A DNA stretch of 64,000 nucleotides from Lateolabrax maculatus (taxonomy: Eukaryota; Chordata; Actinopteri; Acropomatiformes; Lateolabracidae), in contig CM062206.1 in NCBI GenBank assembly GCA_031216445.1, positions 10,766,001-10,830,000 of the forward strand, given 5' to 3'. The stretch's first letter is position 1; every line of letters starts with the position of its first letter. The notes below the pieces were generated by a model that ran no database searches, was not told the origin of the DNA, and worked only from the letters and a program-made list of their open reading frames with translations. Shown here one piece after another: positions 36,801 to 47,652 of the stretch. A program made the position numbers and the translations under genes.

Positions 36801-38490
36801 AATGGTTTCCATAGCAACTGCACAAAAAGGTTTCTTCTGTAGAGTCGTGAGAGATTTGAGGAAAGAAAAATATCAAGAGCGAGGAATGGTATGCTTTCAT
36901 TTATTCTTTTCCTGATCTCATACTTATAATACCTGGTGAGTTTACATCCGATCTGTATTAGTGATTTAATGTCATCCTACTTAGGTGCATGGCAAAGAAT
37001 TTCAGTAGATATACAAATTCTGTGTATTTTATATCACATGCTGTGTAGCCATTATTAGTCTTATCTTACCCAGGGTGAGAGCACAGGTCTGGGAAGTTAT
37101 TAAAGTCGTGGGCTCAGTGATCCTCTGGTTATTGTTTTCAGCTGCCTCCTCTGCTCATCTCTCTTTTTCAACTCTAAAATAACAACATGCACAAAGTCAC
37201 ACACAAGCACACGTGAACATGCAAGGACACATGAACTTGCCCCTAAAATATTTTGAATGTGCATACATGCATGATAAGTTCAACAGCAGAGACCTACCTA
37301 CTGCCATAAAGCACAGCAGAAGCATCACTTACTACTGTACAGTATATGTGTGGCTGTAATGTGTGTTTTTTGACAAAAATGTGCTTAGTTAAATATAGTT
37401 TCAGTTTCAGTTCGTAATTAAGGATTTAAAATTGACATGTCACTTGTGCTGATTAACGGGGCTCATCGGGTGGACATGCCACTTCACCAGAAACATTTTT
37501 AAATGCACAGTAGATTCTCATCTTAGTTATGATAGTAAGTTAGTTAGTTAAATCACCTTAATATTGGCGTAGGAAAAACTAATCATTGATCATCCCCTCA
37601 ATCGTCAAGATGCGGCCTGATTGCCAATCATCAGAACCCAGTTCATGTGCTTTTTGCTAGACCTTAATTAGCTCAACATGATCTATAAAATGATTAGATA
37701 GAGACAGGGCCATTTGTAGCAACATCCAAACAATATAATACAGCAGTATCATTTGTAATGTTGCATTTTATAGGTTTCAACATTCCCTTTGATGACCACA
37801 AGCGAATGGTGTTTATGCTTTCTTTAATTTATCCACGTACAAGCCTGTAGTGTTTGTTTGCCATTCATTCAATTTAGGTTGCTTATGATCAAACACTGTA
37901 TTTCTTGTACATGTTGTAAATCCAGAAGCAGAGTTCTAAGTCTACTTAAAGACAGCTGATGTCATGGTGCTTTGTTCTGTGTAATCTGGTGGTGAAGATG
38001 CTGCCACATAAAAGGCTAAAAGCCATCTAAAGCCCATTCATGATTCCCCACGGAGTACTCTGGTGTCTGTCTGTCTGTGTGTGTGCGTGCGTGTGTGCGT
38101 GCATAGGAAAATAATGACAAGAATGATATGACACATGTAGGCGAGGGACAGTGCCTGTGTGTTCTTGGAAACCTGCGTTGCTCCATCTGCTGCTGTTAGG
38201 CAACCAGCTGCCTGCCTCCCATCGGCCCAGCAACACCAGCCACAACTACTCTGAAACCATGGCAACCAGCTCCCGTCTGTGGGGTGCCCAGAATGACTGT
38301 CTCCCCTCCTCTTTCGCCTTCCCTTCTTCCTATCTTCTTTTTATAAATCATGTCACAGGTCTTTTTTTTTTTTTTTTTCTATGATGATTCGTTAACTCCT
38401 CTTGCTCCTCTTGTCGGAGATCTGCTTTTCAAATGTCCCAGAGACAAATGTTATCCAGTACTGTACTATGCAGTGTTCTGTACTAACACA
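33802..38490. other. intergenic desert segment
   Basis: No exon supported. Features are a CpG-rich 14-bp palindrome GCACGTCGACGTGC (34337-34350), a T16 run at 35457-35472, a short (CT)9 near 36605, and a unique conserved-looking block at about 36000-36830 ending in an X-box-like motif (36805-36818). A degenerate TCTG/TGCG repeat lies at 38065-38103, a second X-box-like motif at 38253-38266 and T17 at 38362-38378. Confidence 0.6.
36805..36818 (+). promoter_or_regulatory. RFX X-box-like motif
   Basis: GTTTCCATAGCAAC fits the X-box with one departure (T for R at position 4). It lies at the end of a unique block at about 36000-36830 that has little simple sequence. Confidence 0.35.
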
Positions 38491-39018
38491 AAACGTATGC
38501 ACTGTGTCAATACGGTGTGGCACTGGGAATGAACATGCGTTAACCAAGCGCACCCACATTACACACCCACACATCACACTGTCCCGCTTGCTCACTCATT
38601 TGCAGACGCATAAATTCAAGCCTTGCACACACAGACACATTTACTTTGACCCAAACTGTCATCCTCTCTCCCTCAGCCTGAAGTAAACACAACCAGAGAG
38701 GATCCCCTCCATTCAGTGAGGGCCTCTCTCTTTTGCACGTCTCTTGTTGAGAGATTGATTGTCTGCACTCAGAGCTTCAGGGAACCCCACCCCCCACCAC
38801 CACCTCAATCCTCATCATCAACAGTACCTTCACTTTCCCTACTTTAGTCAACGGGCAAAAAAGTCAGAAAAAGCTCACAGCAGATGCACAAAATTCATAC
38901 AATTCATAGTACTTGTGTTCAGAAAATGTTAATATCTCTACATCTATAGCTATATGCTTCATCTATACATTCAACATCCTGTTTTGGAAGTGCGATGATT
39001 GTACTGCTGTTGAGTAGG
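38491..39018. repeat. segmental duplication, copy 1 (~528 bp)
   Basis: It starts AAACGTATGCAC and ends GCTGTTGAGTA, and aligns through its length with 39621-40148 in the same orientation with scattered substitutions and small indels. Bases 38624-38731 are identical to 39752-39859. The core carries GTAAACAC, a forkhead-type site. No coding frame is shared convincingly between copies. Confidence 0.92.
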
Positions 39019-39620
39019 ATGAGCTGTGACCTGGTCTCTGACTTTTAATACACAGTGTCAACATACGACTAAACGCTTTTCGGACAGATCATCCAAAAAG
39101 ACCACTGTCTCCACAACTGGGACTAAGGCAGCTTTCATCAGATGTCATCACCTTCTACAACAATCGAACAGACAAAAAAGACACTTCAGGTATACATTTC
39201 GTCACCTGTTTTAGCAAACAGGTTCACCAGATCAGGCAGGTCCGTCTGTGTCTAACTGGAATGTCCTCAGGAGCGACCATTCCTTGAAAGACATTTTCCA
39301 ATATCCACCCACCTTCTACTACAAACAAGCCCCTCCATAAAAGACAGACTTGCACACAATTATTTCCCAGCTAGGAGGTGAGGCCACTGGCTCAACAGAC
39401 CTATTGGGACTTTCAGATGCATGCAAACTACTTGTAATCCTTGCTTCATTAACTTTATACAACAAAAGAAATGTGTAGTTCTCAAGAAAAGTGGTATACA
39501 TAAAAGTAAACATTTTATTAACTATAACTCCACATATTTTATGTACCCCCTGCGCCTCATCTGCCCATGTGAATGTTTTTTCACATTGGGTGCACTGAAA
39601 TACACTCTAGTACTCTAATG
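39019..39620. other. spacer between duplicated segments
   Basis: About 600 bp of unique sequence separating the two copies. No gene or recognised element seen, and it is not itself duplicated in the window. Confidence 0.7.
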
Positions 39621-40148
39621 AAACGTATGCACGGTGCCAATACAGTGTGACACTGGGAATTAACATGTGCCAACCAAGCGCACCAACGTTACACACCCAC
39701 ATATCAGTCTCCTGCTTGCTCACTAATTTGTAGACGAATAAATTCCAGCCATGCACACACAGACACATTTACTTTGACCCAAACTGTCATCCTCTCTCCC
39801 TCAGCCTGAAGTAAACACAACCAGAGAGGATCCCCTCCATTCAGTGAGGGCCTCTCTCTGTTTCATGTCTCCTGTTGAGAGATTGATTATTAGCACTCCA
39901 GAGCTTCATGGAACCCCACCACCACCTCAATCCCCATCACCAACAGAGCCTTTAAATTCCCTACTTTAGTCAAAGGGCATCCACACCAAACAAGCCCACT
40001 CAAAATGTCAGAAAAAGCTCAGAGCAGATGCATGGAATTCATACAATTCATAATAAATTGTATTTAGAAAATGTAAATTTCCAGATCTCTACATACATCT
40101 ATACATTCAACACTTTTGGAAGTGCAATGATTGTACTGAAGTTGAGTA
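39621..40148. repeat. segmental duplication, copy 2 (~528 bp)
   Basis: Direct-orientation partner of 38491-39018, offset about 1130 bp. It carries a small insertion in the third quarter (ATCCACACCAAACAAGCCCA) and a deletion of the cytosine run present in copy 1. The 108-bp core 39752-39859 is identical to copy 1. Confidence 0.92.
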
Positions 40149-43100
40149 TCATGGTGCAGCACCCGAGGGACCGAGTCAGGGATGGCTTGCAGTTATCGCT
40201 ATAGCTTCCTCTGCAATTGTATTTATTGTATGGTCAACCATTACTGAGATGTAGTGTCCGGCAACCGTAGCCTAACAGATTATTACTGATATGTGTGAGA
40301 ATGTGTTTCTTGTATTATTAAAGGGATTAAACAGCGGAGTGTTTTAACATTATGACTGAGAAATACACGATACAAATGCTCTGGCTTATTGAGTTAGACA
40401 AGAAAATGATTAAGATGCTTTAATAAGATGTATTGAGAAACAAGAGCAAATCGATTCTGGCAACCTCTTTGACGAGTTAATCATCATTCATTTGAAGTTA
40501 CTGCAGAGCCTTCTGGCAATATGTTCATTCAATGTAGACCCTATTAAATTATAATATGTAATGATAAGGAATGAAAGAATGTTATAAGTAACATTATTAA
40601 CATGATGCTACATTACTGAGGAATAAAAATCCGTAATAATGAGCCTTTAAAATATACATTTTACAAGCTCACGCATGAAATTAATTTCCTGTTAACAACA
40701 CCAGCAAAAGCAGTAATGATTCTGAATGTTCAGAGTTTGCATACCACTTTCCACTCTACCCTCTTGGAAATGATCCTACACCTTGGATTTCATGCTTGAC
40801 ATGTTACTATATCTGTAAATAACAATTTAATAACCGCAGGGACTAACGTTTGGTCGACTTTTTTGGGCAGCCCTCGTAATGACCAATGCAACAACCCAGT
40901 GCACACACACCCATCTTCTTATCTCACCACAGCAATTTCTAGACAAGACATACAGTATGCGCACGTGCAACCACCAACACCCACCACCCTGATTCGTCAC
41001 CTTTCTCAGCACTTTTGTATATGTTGTTGCTTGATGTCTTTGTGAGTTTTGGTGAAAAATAAAAAAATAATTGCCTAGATACAGTCCTTACACTTCTCAA
41101 ACACACCTACTAATTTGTATTATGTGATGATTAATAGGAACTGAGCCTGCTCTGTGTTATTGCAGGAGACAAAGATACCTCATATCAAACCGCTCCACTG
41201 AACATTACATCACAGAACACAAACACAGACCACAAAATGTTAGCACCAAATGTTGTGATTTTATTGACAGCAAGCTTTGCGTATTTCTTGCATCGTAGCA
41301 ATTATTAATTAGCCATTTCACCAGGGATCAGATGCATAAAATAAATTCAAATCTTTCTGTATAAGCACAAAAACAGAAATATGCATAGGCATTCTTCTTG
41401 TCAGATTTATAAAGCAATGCATAAGCCTGATTCTCTTTTCTGAATCTCAGTAATTGTGGAACTGGATGCATGTATACAAGTCTGATTTCTACTCCGACAG
41501 TTTGCCATAAATGGACGCAGAAACAGCACTAATCACCTAGTTACATATCGATACATCTGCCTGCTCCACCACTAGAGAACCTGTCAATGAAAGAAGTGCA
41601 ATTTTACTGACTGTGTAGCATCGACATGGTTCAGTGCCAGAGCAGCTGTCAACATGTGCGACGACTACACGCGGCTGGGACTATTTATAGCACCCATACC
41701 ACCAATTCATCACATGCACCTGTAAACCATCACTGATGTCACAATCATCAATATTAAACGTCAGGGAGATGATACATTTATAGCGTTCATATTGAAACAG
41801 ACTTTGCAAAGTACTTTACAAGTGAGTCTAAAATGACATGATCATTAACACAGGGATGGCTCAAATGTAAATAAAAAGAATGGAAGAAAATGCACAACTC
41901 ATACTTTAATTATTAAAACTGAATCTATAAATGTGCCTTTTTATGATTGCAAAAAGTAATAACTCAATCAGTTATATTGGAAAACAACCTAAATAAACAA
42001 TGTTTTGTTATTTATTCTTGTGCATACACAGCGTTTATACATCTGGCCTCAGGTCTTCATGTCACAGGTGGGCTGTGCTCGGCACTGCTACTAAGCAGGA
42101 AAACAGCAGTGCGACTATCCCCTGCTGCAAGGCTGTCCACCACTACCTCACACTGCTAAAGCGGACTGGGCCCATGGTAAAAACCCTAACTACCATTCAT
42201 ACAGGGCAGAAACATCTGATCACACTTATGTCATTGATGCCAGAGCAGTTTTTTTCCAACAGCTGCCAATGGCAAAACATGCTTTTTATAACACTGATTG
42301 GGGTAAAGCCAGAATTTCAATATGCTTAAAAATTTAAACCCACAGCACACATTGCAGCAGAATTTCCCTGCCATATGTGACTTAATGTTGAATTGCTTAC
42401 TATAACACATCAAGAGGAAAAAAAGAAACTTTATCAACTTGGAAGATCAGAATAACTGAATCAGATCTATCCAGAGAGACAAATGTTATGTCATCACTCA
42501 AAAATAAGCAGGGTCTGCTACTGTATGAAGACAAGTCTTTGTTATATTTTAAAACATACTATATATGTACTACGTGTTATTAGTGTATATGTTAAAAAGA
42601 TTATTTTTTGTGTGTGTGTGCTTTCTGTATTTGTCCTGTAGACAGTTTTTGTTAAATGGCATATCACTAGCAAAGCTGGGCAGTCTTGTATTTCTGAGTG
42701 GGCCTGTATTTGCAAATCTTTGTGCACAAATGTACATATGTGTTGCTGATTAACAGTGGGCGGCGGAGATGCCTTCTTCTTGCCAGCTCACCCAGTGAGA
42801 CTGGCAGACAGTACTGCCTCTTGTCGAAACAAGCTAAACTCTCTGCTTCCCAATGTAAACACTCAACGGCATTATGCTACAAGATCAGATAATTCACCAA
42901 ACACATCTTCTCTGTCCATATCTTGCAAAAAAACTAACTGAAATGACTTGCTCCGTCTATTTTCACGCTGTCATCATTATATGTGTCTGTATTATTGGAG
43001 TAGCTTTTAGTGCTGAGGATGAAGCCATTTAAGGTGAAATCATAACCTGTGGAAATGACCTCTGATCTCCTGCAGTGGTACTGCTGTTTTGTTATGCATT

Positions 43101-43375
43101 CTACGAAACACAACTGTATGTGTTCACGGGTGAAAGTCAGCAAGGCTTTTTCTTTTTTACAGATAAACAATGTTGGTCAGTAAACTCTGATATGTATGCT
43201 TCATAACACACTTCCTTTTTACAAGAAACACGTTAACTAAGTAAATTACCGGATGTAATTTTCTGATTAAATTATACTGCAAACACAGACAGAAGTAGTA
43301 AAATGGCTTACAATGTGGAATTGGTTATTCCCCTGCCATGTGGATATTTCATAGTAACTAGAAAAGGCAATTTAT
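40149..43375. other. intergenic, no gene seen
   Basis: AT-rich unique sequence with no recognised repeat and no exon evidence. Confidence 0.65.
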
Positions 43376-44249
43376 GATGACAAAAAAGACACTATAAACC
43401 ACAAAAAAAACCAACAAAAACGACACTATAAACAACAAAAAAAACAACAAAAACGACACTATAAACAACAAAAAAACAACAAAAAACAACAAAAAACAAA
43501 AACGACACTATAAACAACAAAAACAACACTATAAACGACAAAAAACAACAAAAACAAAAAACGACACTATAAAGAACAAAAAACGACAAAAAACAACAAA
43601 AACGACACTACAAACAACAAAAAACGACACTATAAAGAGCAAAAAACGACAAAAAACAAGAAAAATGACACTAAACAACAAAAAACGACAAAAACGAAAC
43701 TAAAAACCACAAAAAACAACAAAAACGACACTATAAACAACAAAAAATGACAAAAACAACTAAAATGACACTATAAACAACAAAAAACAACAAGAAACCG
43801 ACACTATAAGCAACAAAAAACGACAAAAAAACAACAAAAACGACACTATAAAGAACAAAAAAACGACAAAAGCGACAAAAAACGACAAAAAACGACAAAA
43901 AACAACAAAAAACAACAAAAACGACACTATGAAGAACAAAAAACGACAAAAAACGTCACTATACACAACAAAAAATGACAAAAAACGACAAAAAGCAACA
44001 AAAAACAAACGACGCTATAAAGAACAAAAAATGACAAAAAATGACAAAAAATGACAAAAAACAACAATAAATGACAAAAAACAACAAAAACGACACTATA
44101 AAGAACGAAAAAACGACAAAAAACGACAAAAAACGTCACTATACACAACAAAAAATGACAAAAAACGACAAAAAGCAACAAAAAACAACAAACGACACTA
44201 TAAAGAACAAAAAACAACAAAAAATGACAAAAAACAACAAAAACGACAC
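43376..44249 (+). repeat. satellite-like array, A-rich orientation, left arm
   Basis: Degenerate tandem units built from ACGACAAAAA and ACAACAAAAA decamers, punctuated by the motif CGACACTATAAA followed by GAACAAAA or CAACAAAA. Spacing between successive GACACTATAAA motifs varies from about 25 to over 100 bases, so it is a hierarchical rather than fixed-period repeat. On the minus strand it contains long open frames rich in F, V, C, L and Y because the units lack stops. These are not genes. Confidence 0.97.
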
Positions 44250-44260
44250 AGTATAAAGAC

Positions 44261-46034
44261 GTGTCGTTTTTTGTTCTTTATAGTGTCGTTTTTGTTGTTT
44301 TTTGTTGTTTTTTTGTCGCTTTTTGTTCTTTATAGTGAGGTTTTTGTCGTTTTTTGTTGCTTTTTGTCGTTTTTTGTCGCTTTTTGTCGTTTTTTGTTGT
44401 GTATAGTGTCTTTTTTTGTTCTTTATAGTGTCGTTTTTGTTGTTTTTTGTCGCTTTTTGTCGCTTTTTGTCGTTTTTCCGTTATTTATAGTGTCGTTTTT
44501 GTTGTTTTTTGTTGTTTTTTGTCGTTTATAGTGTCGTTTTTGTCTTTTTTTGTTCTTTATAGTGTCGTTTTTGTTGTTTTTTGTTGTTTTTTTTGTCGCC
44601 TTTTGTCGTTTTTTGTCTTTTTTTTGTTTATAGTGTCGTTTTTTGTCGTTTTTTGTTCTTTAAAGTGTCGTTTTTTGTCGCTTTTTGTCGTTTCTTGTCA
44701 CTTTTTGGCGTTTTTTGTTCTTTATAGTGTCGTTTTTGTTGTTTTTTGTCGTTGTCGCTTTTTGTTGTTTTTGTTGTTTTTTGTCGTTGTCGTTTTTTGT
44801 CGCTTTTTGTCGTTTTTTCGTTCTTTATAGTGTCGTTTTTGTTGTTTTTTGTTGTTTTTTGTCGTTTATAGTGTCGTTTTTGTCCTTTTTTTGTTCTTTA
44901 TAGTGTCGTTTTTGTTGTTTTTTGTCGGTTTTTGTAATTTTTTGTCGTTTTTTGTTGTTTATAGTGTCGTTTTTTTGTCTTTTTTTGTTTAGTGTCGTTT
45001 TTTCTTGTTTAAAGTGTCGTTTTTGTTGTTTTTTGTTGTTTTTTGTCGCTTTTTGTCGTTTTTTGTCGTTTTTTGTTCTTTATAGTGTTGTTTTTTGTTG
45101 TTTTTGTCATTTTTTTGTCGCTTTTTGTTCTTTATAGTGAGGTTTTTGTTGTTTTCTGTCGCTTTTTGACTTTTTTGTCGCTTTTTGTCATTTTTTGTTG
45201 TGTATAGTGTCGTTTTTTGTCGTTTTTGTTGTTTTTTGTTGTTTTTTGTTGTTTTTTGTCGTTTTTTGTTCTTTATAGTGTCGTTTTTTGTCGCTTTGTG
45301 TCACTTTTTGGCGTTTTTTTATAGTGTCGTTTTTGTTGTTTTTTGTCGTTTTTTGTCGTTTTTTTGTTTATAGTGTCGTTTTTTGTCGTTTTTTGTTCTT
45401 TATAGTGTCGTTTTTTGTCGCTTTTTGGCGTTTTTTGTTCTTTATAGTGTCGTTTTTGTTGTTTTTTGTCGCTTTTTGTCATTTTTTCGTTCTTTATAGT
45501 GTCGTTTTTGTTGTTTTTTGTTGTTTTTTGTCGTTTATAGTGTCGTTTTTGTCTTTTTTTGTTCTTTATAGTGTCGTTTTTGTTGTTTTTTGTTGTTTTT
45601 TTTAATTTTTTGTCGCTTTTTGTTGTTTATAGTGTCGTTTTTTGTCGTTTTTTGTTCGTAATAGTGTCGTTTTTTGTCGTTTTTTGTTCGTAATAGTGTC
45701 GTTTTTGTTGTTTTTTGTCGTTTTTTGTCGCTTTTTGTCGTTTTTTGTCACTTTTTCGTTTTTTGTCACTTTTTGTCGTTTTTTGTTCTTTATAGTGTCG
45801 TTTTTTGTTCTTTATAGTGTCGTTTTTGTTGTTTTTGTCATTTTTTGTTGTTTTTTGTAATTTTTTGTTGTTTTTTGTCTTTTTTTGTTCTTTATAGTGT
45901 CGTTTTTGTTGTTTTTTGTCGCTTTTTGTCGTTTTTTTGTCTTTTTTTTGTTTATAGTGTCGTTTTTTGTTCTTTATAGTGTCGTTTTTGTTGTTTTTGT
46001 CGCTTTTTGTCGTTTTTTGTTCTTTATAGTGTCG
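44261..46034 (-). repeat. satellite-like array, inverted (T-rich) central block
   Basis: The same unit as the left arm but reverse-complemented (TTTATAGTGTCG, TTTTTGTCG, TTTTTGTTG), for about 1.77 kb. With the flanking A-rich arms it forms a long imperfect inverted repeat. The plus-strand hydrophobic frames such as FVVYSVVFVVF are artefacts of stop-free units. Confidence 0.97.
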
Positions 46035-46843
46035 TAAACGACAAAAAACGACTCTATAAAGAACAAAAAACGACAAAAAAATGACAAAAAGCGACGAAAA
46101 AACGACAAAAAAACAACAAAAAACAACGAAAACGACACTATAAAGGACAAAAAATGACAAAAAACGACACTATAAAGAACAAAAAACGACAAAAAATGAC
46201 AAAGAATTACAAAAAACGACAAAAACAACAAACAACAACAAAAACGACACTATAAAGAACGAAATAAAGACAAAAAGCGACAAAAAAGACAAAAAACAAC
46301 AAAAACGACACTATAAAGAACAAAAAAACGACAAAAAATGACAAAAAATGACAAAAAATGACCAAAACGACACTATAAAGGACAAAAACAACAAAAAACG
46401 ACACTATACACAACAAAAACCGACAGTATAAACATCAAAAGCGACACTATAAACAACAAAAAACAACAAAAAACGACACTATAAAGAACAACAAAAACGA
46501 CAAAAAACAACAAAACGACACTATAAACAACAATAACGACAAAAAACAACAAAAACGACACTAAACAACAAAAAACGACAAAAAACAACAAAAATGACAC
46601 TAAACAGCAAAAAACTACGCTATAAACCACAAAAAACGACAAAAAACAACAAAAACGACACTATCAACAACAAAAAACGACAAAAACAACAAAAACGACA
46701 CTATAAAGAACAAAAAAACGACAAAAAGCAACAAAAAACGACACTATAAAGGACAAAAAATGAAAAAAAAAACAAAAAAAACAACAAAAACAACACTATA
46801 AAGAACAAAAAACGACAAACAACGACAAAAAAACAACAGAAAC
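46035..46843 (+). repeat. satellite-like array, A-rich orientation, right arm
   Basis: Return to the left-arm orientation for about 0.8 kb. Units become more degenerate toward the right edge, where the array stops at AACAGAAACG and unique sequence begins. Confidence 0.97.
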
Positions 46844-47640
46844 GTTGTAATGTTGGAATGACGTTTCTACGTGAAAGTATGAAGGATTTGGAAGACTTTG
46901 AAGATGAGTGATTTTGAATGTTTTTCTCATTGACTTTCATTATAATTAAGTTTTAAACAAAGTTGAATATTTTCCAAAGTATTAATGGGACTTGAATGTA
47001 CGAAAGATGTGGAACTTTTACAAGTTTGAATGGAGTTTGTAGCTGAAAGTATGAATGAGTGGAGAAGAGTTGAATAGGCATTCACACCAATTATTAACAA
47101 TGGCCGTCCTCTTCGTTGTGATAGTGGATTCTGTGAGTTTCACTGAATACTGATACCTTATGCCCAGCAAGTGTATGGGTCTCCCTAGGCTGCAGCTCCA
47201 CTTAGAAAGCTGATAGACAGTTGGCCAACATATCGACATCCTGTTCATTTGAGCTCAGAAGCTGAGCTGTTAATGGGGACTTGTTTTTTTCTGTTAAAGG
47301 CACAGATCTCCAAGCATGTGCATTATTTGTCCTAACCACAAGCCCCAGTATTGACAAGTGGAATCAACACCAAATTATCAGAAAGAGGAAGGGGAAGGTG
47401 TACTGGATGCAATTTTCACAACATTACATGTGTGAAGCACATAGACCCAACGATCACTCAGAGATAGAGACTAAAGATATGACACACAAGCATAAAGCAC
47501 AAGAAAGCTCCAGCTGGAGGGAGAGAGGAAGTGATTGTGCACAGGAGGTAAGATAGCATAAAAGAGAGCCATTACAGAAACTGAGAAAGGGAGTTGTAAT
47601 GGTGTGGAAGTGGAACGGAGACAGTGCGGAATTGTATGAT
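46844..47640. other. intergenic flank with partial direct repeat
   Basis: No gene seen. TGAAAGTATGAA with similar surroundings occurs at 46872-46883 and 47044-47055, a 172-base spacing, suggesting a decayed tandem pair. Confidence 0.5.
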
Positions 47641-47652
47641 GGGGGGGGGGGG
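47641..47652 (+). repeat. poly-G run (12)
   Basis: Twelve consecutive G bases, likely hypervariable in length and error-prone in sequencing. Confidence 0.95.

Noticed and set aside
43392..46940. Many long open frames (up to 177 codons) encoding F/V/C/L/Y-rich or K/T/N/D-rich peptides
   Set aside because: They follow the stop-free repeat units of the satellite-like array in both orientations, overlap one another in several frames and have no domain. They are repeat artefacts, not membrane proteins.
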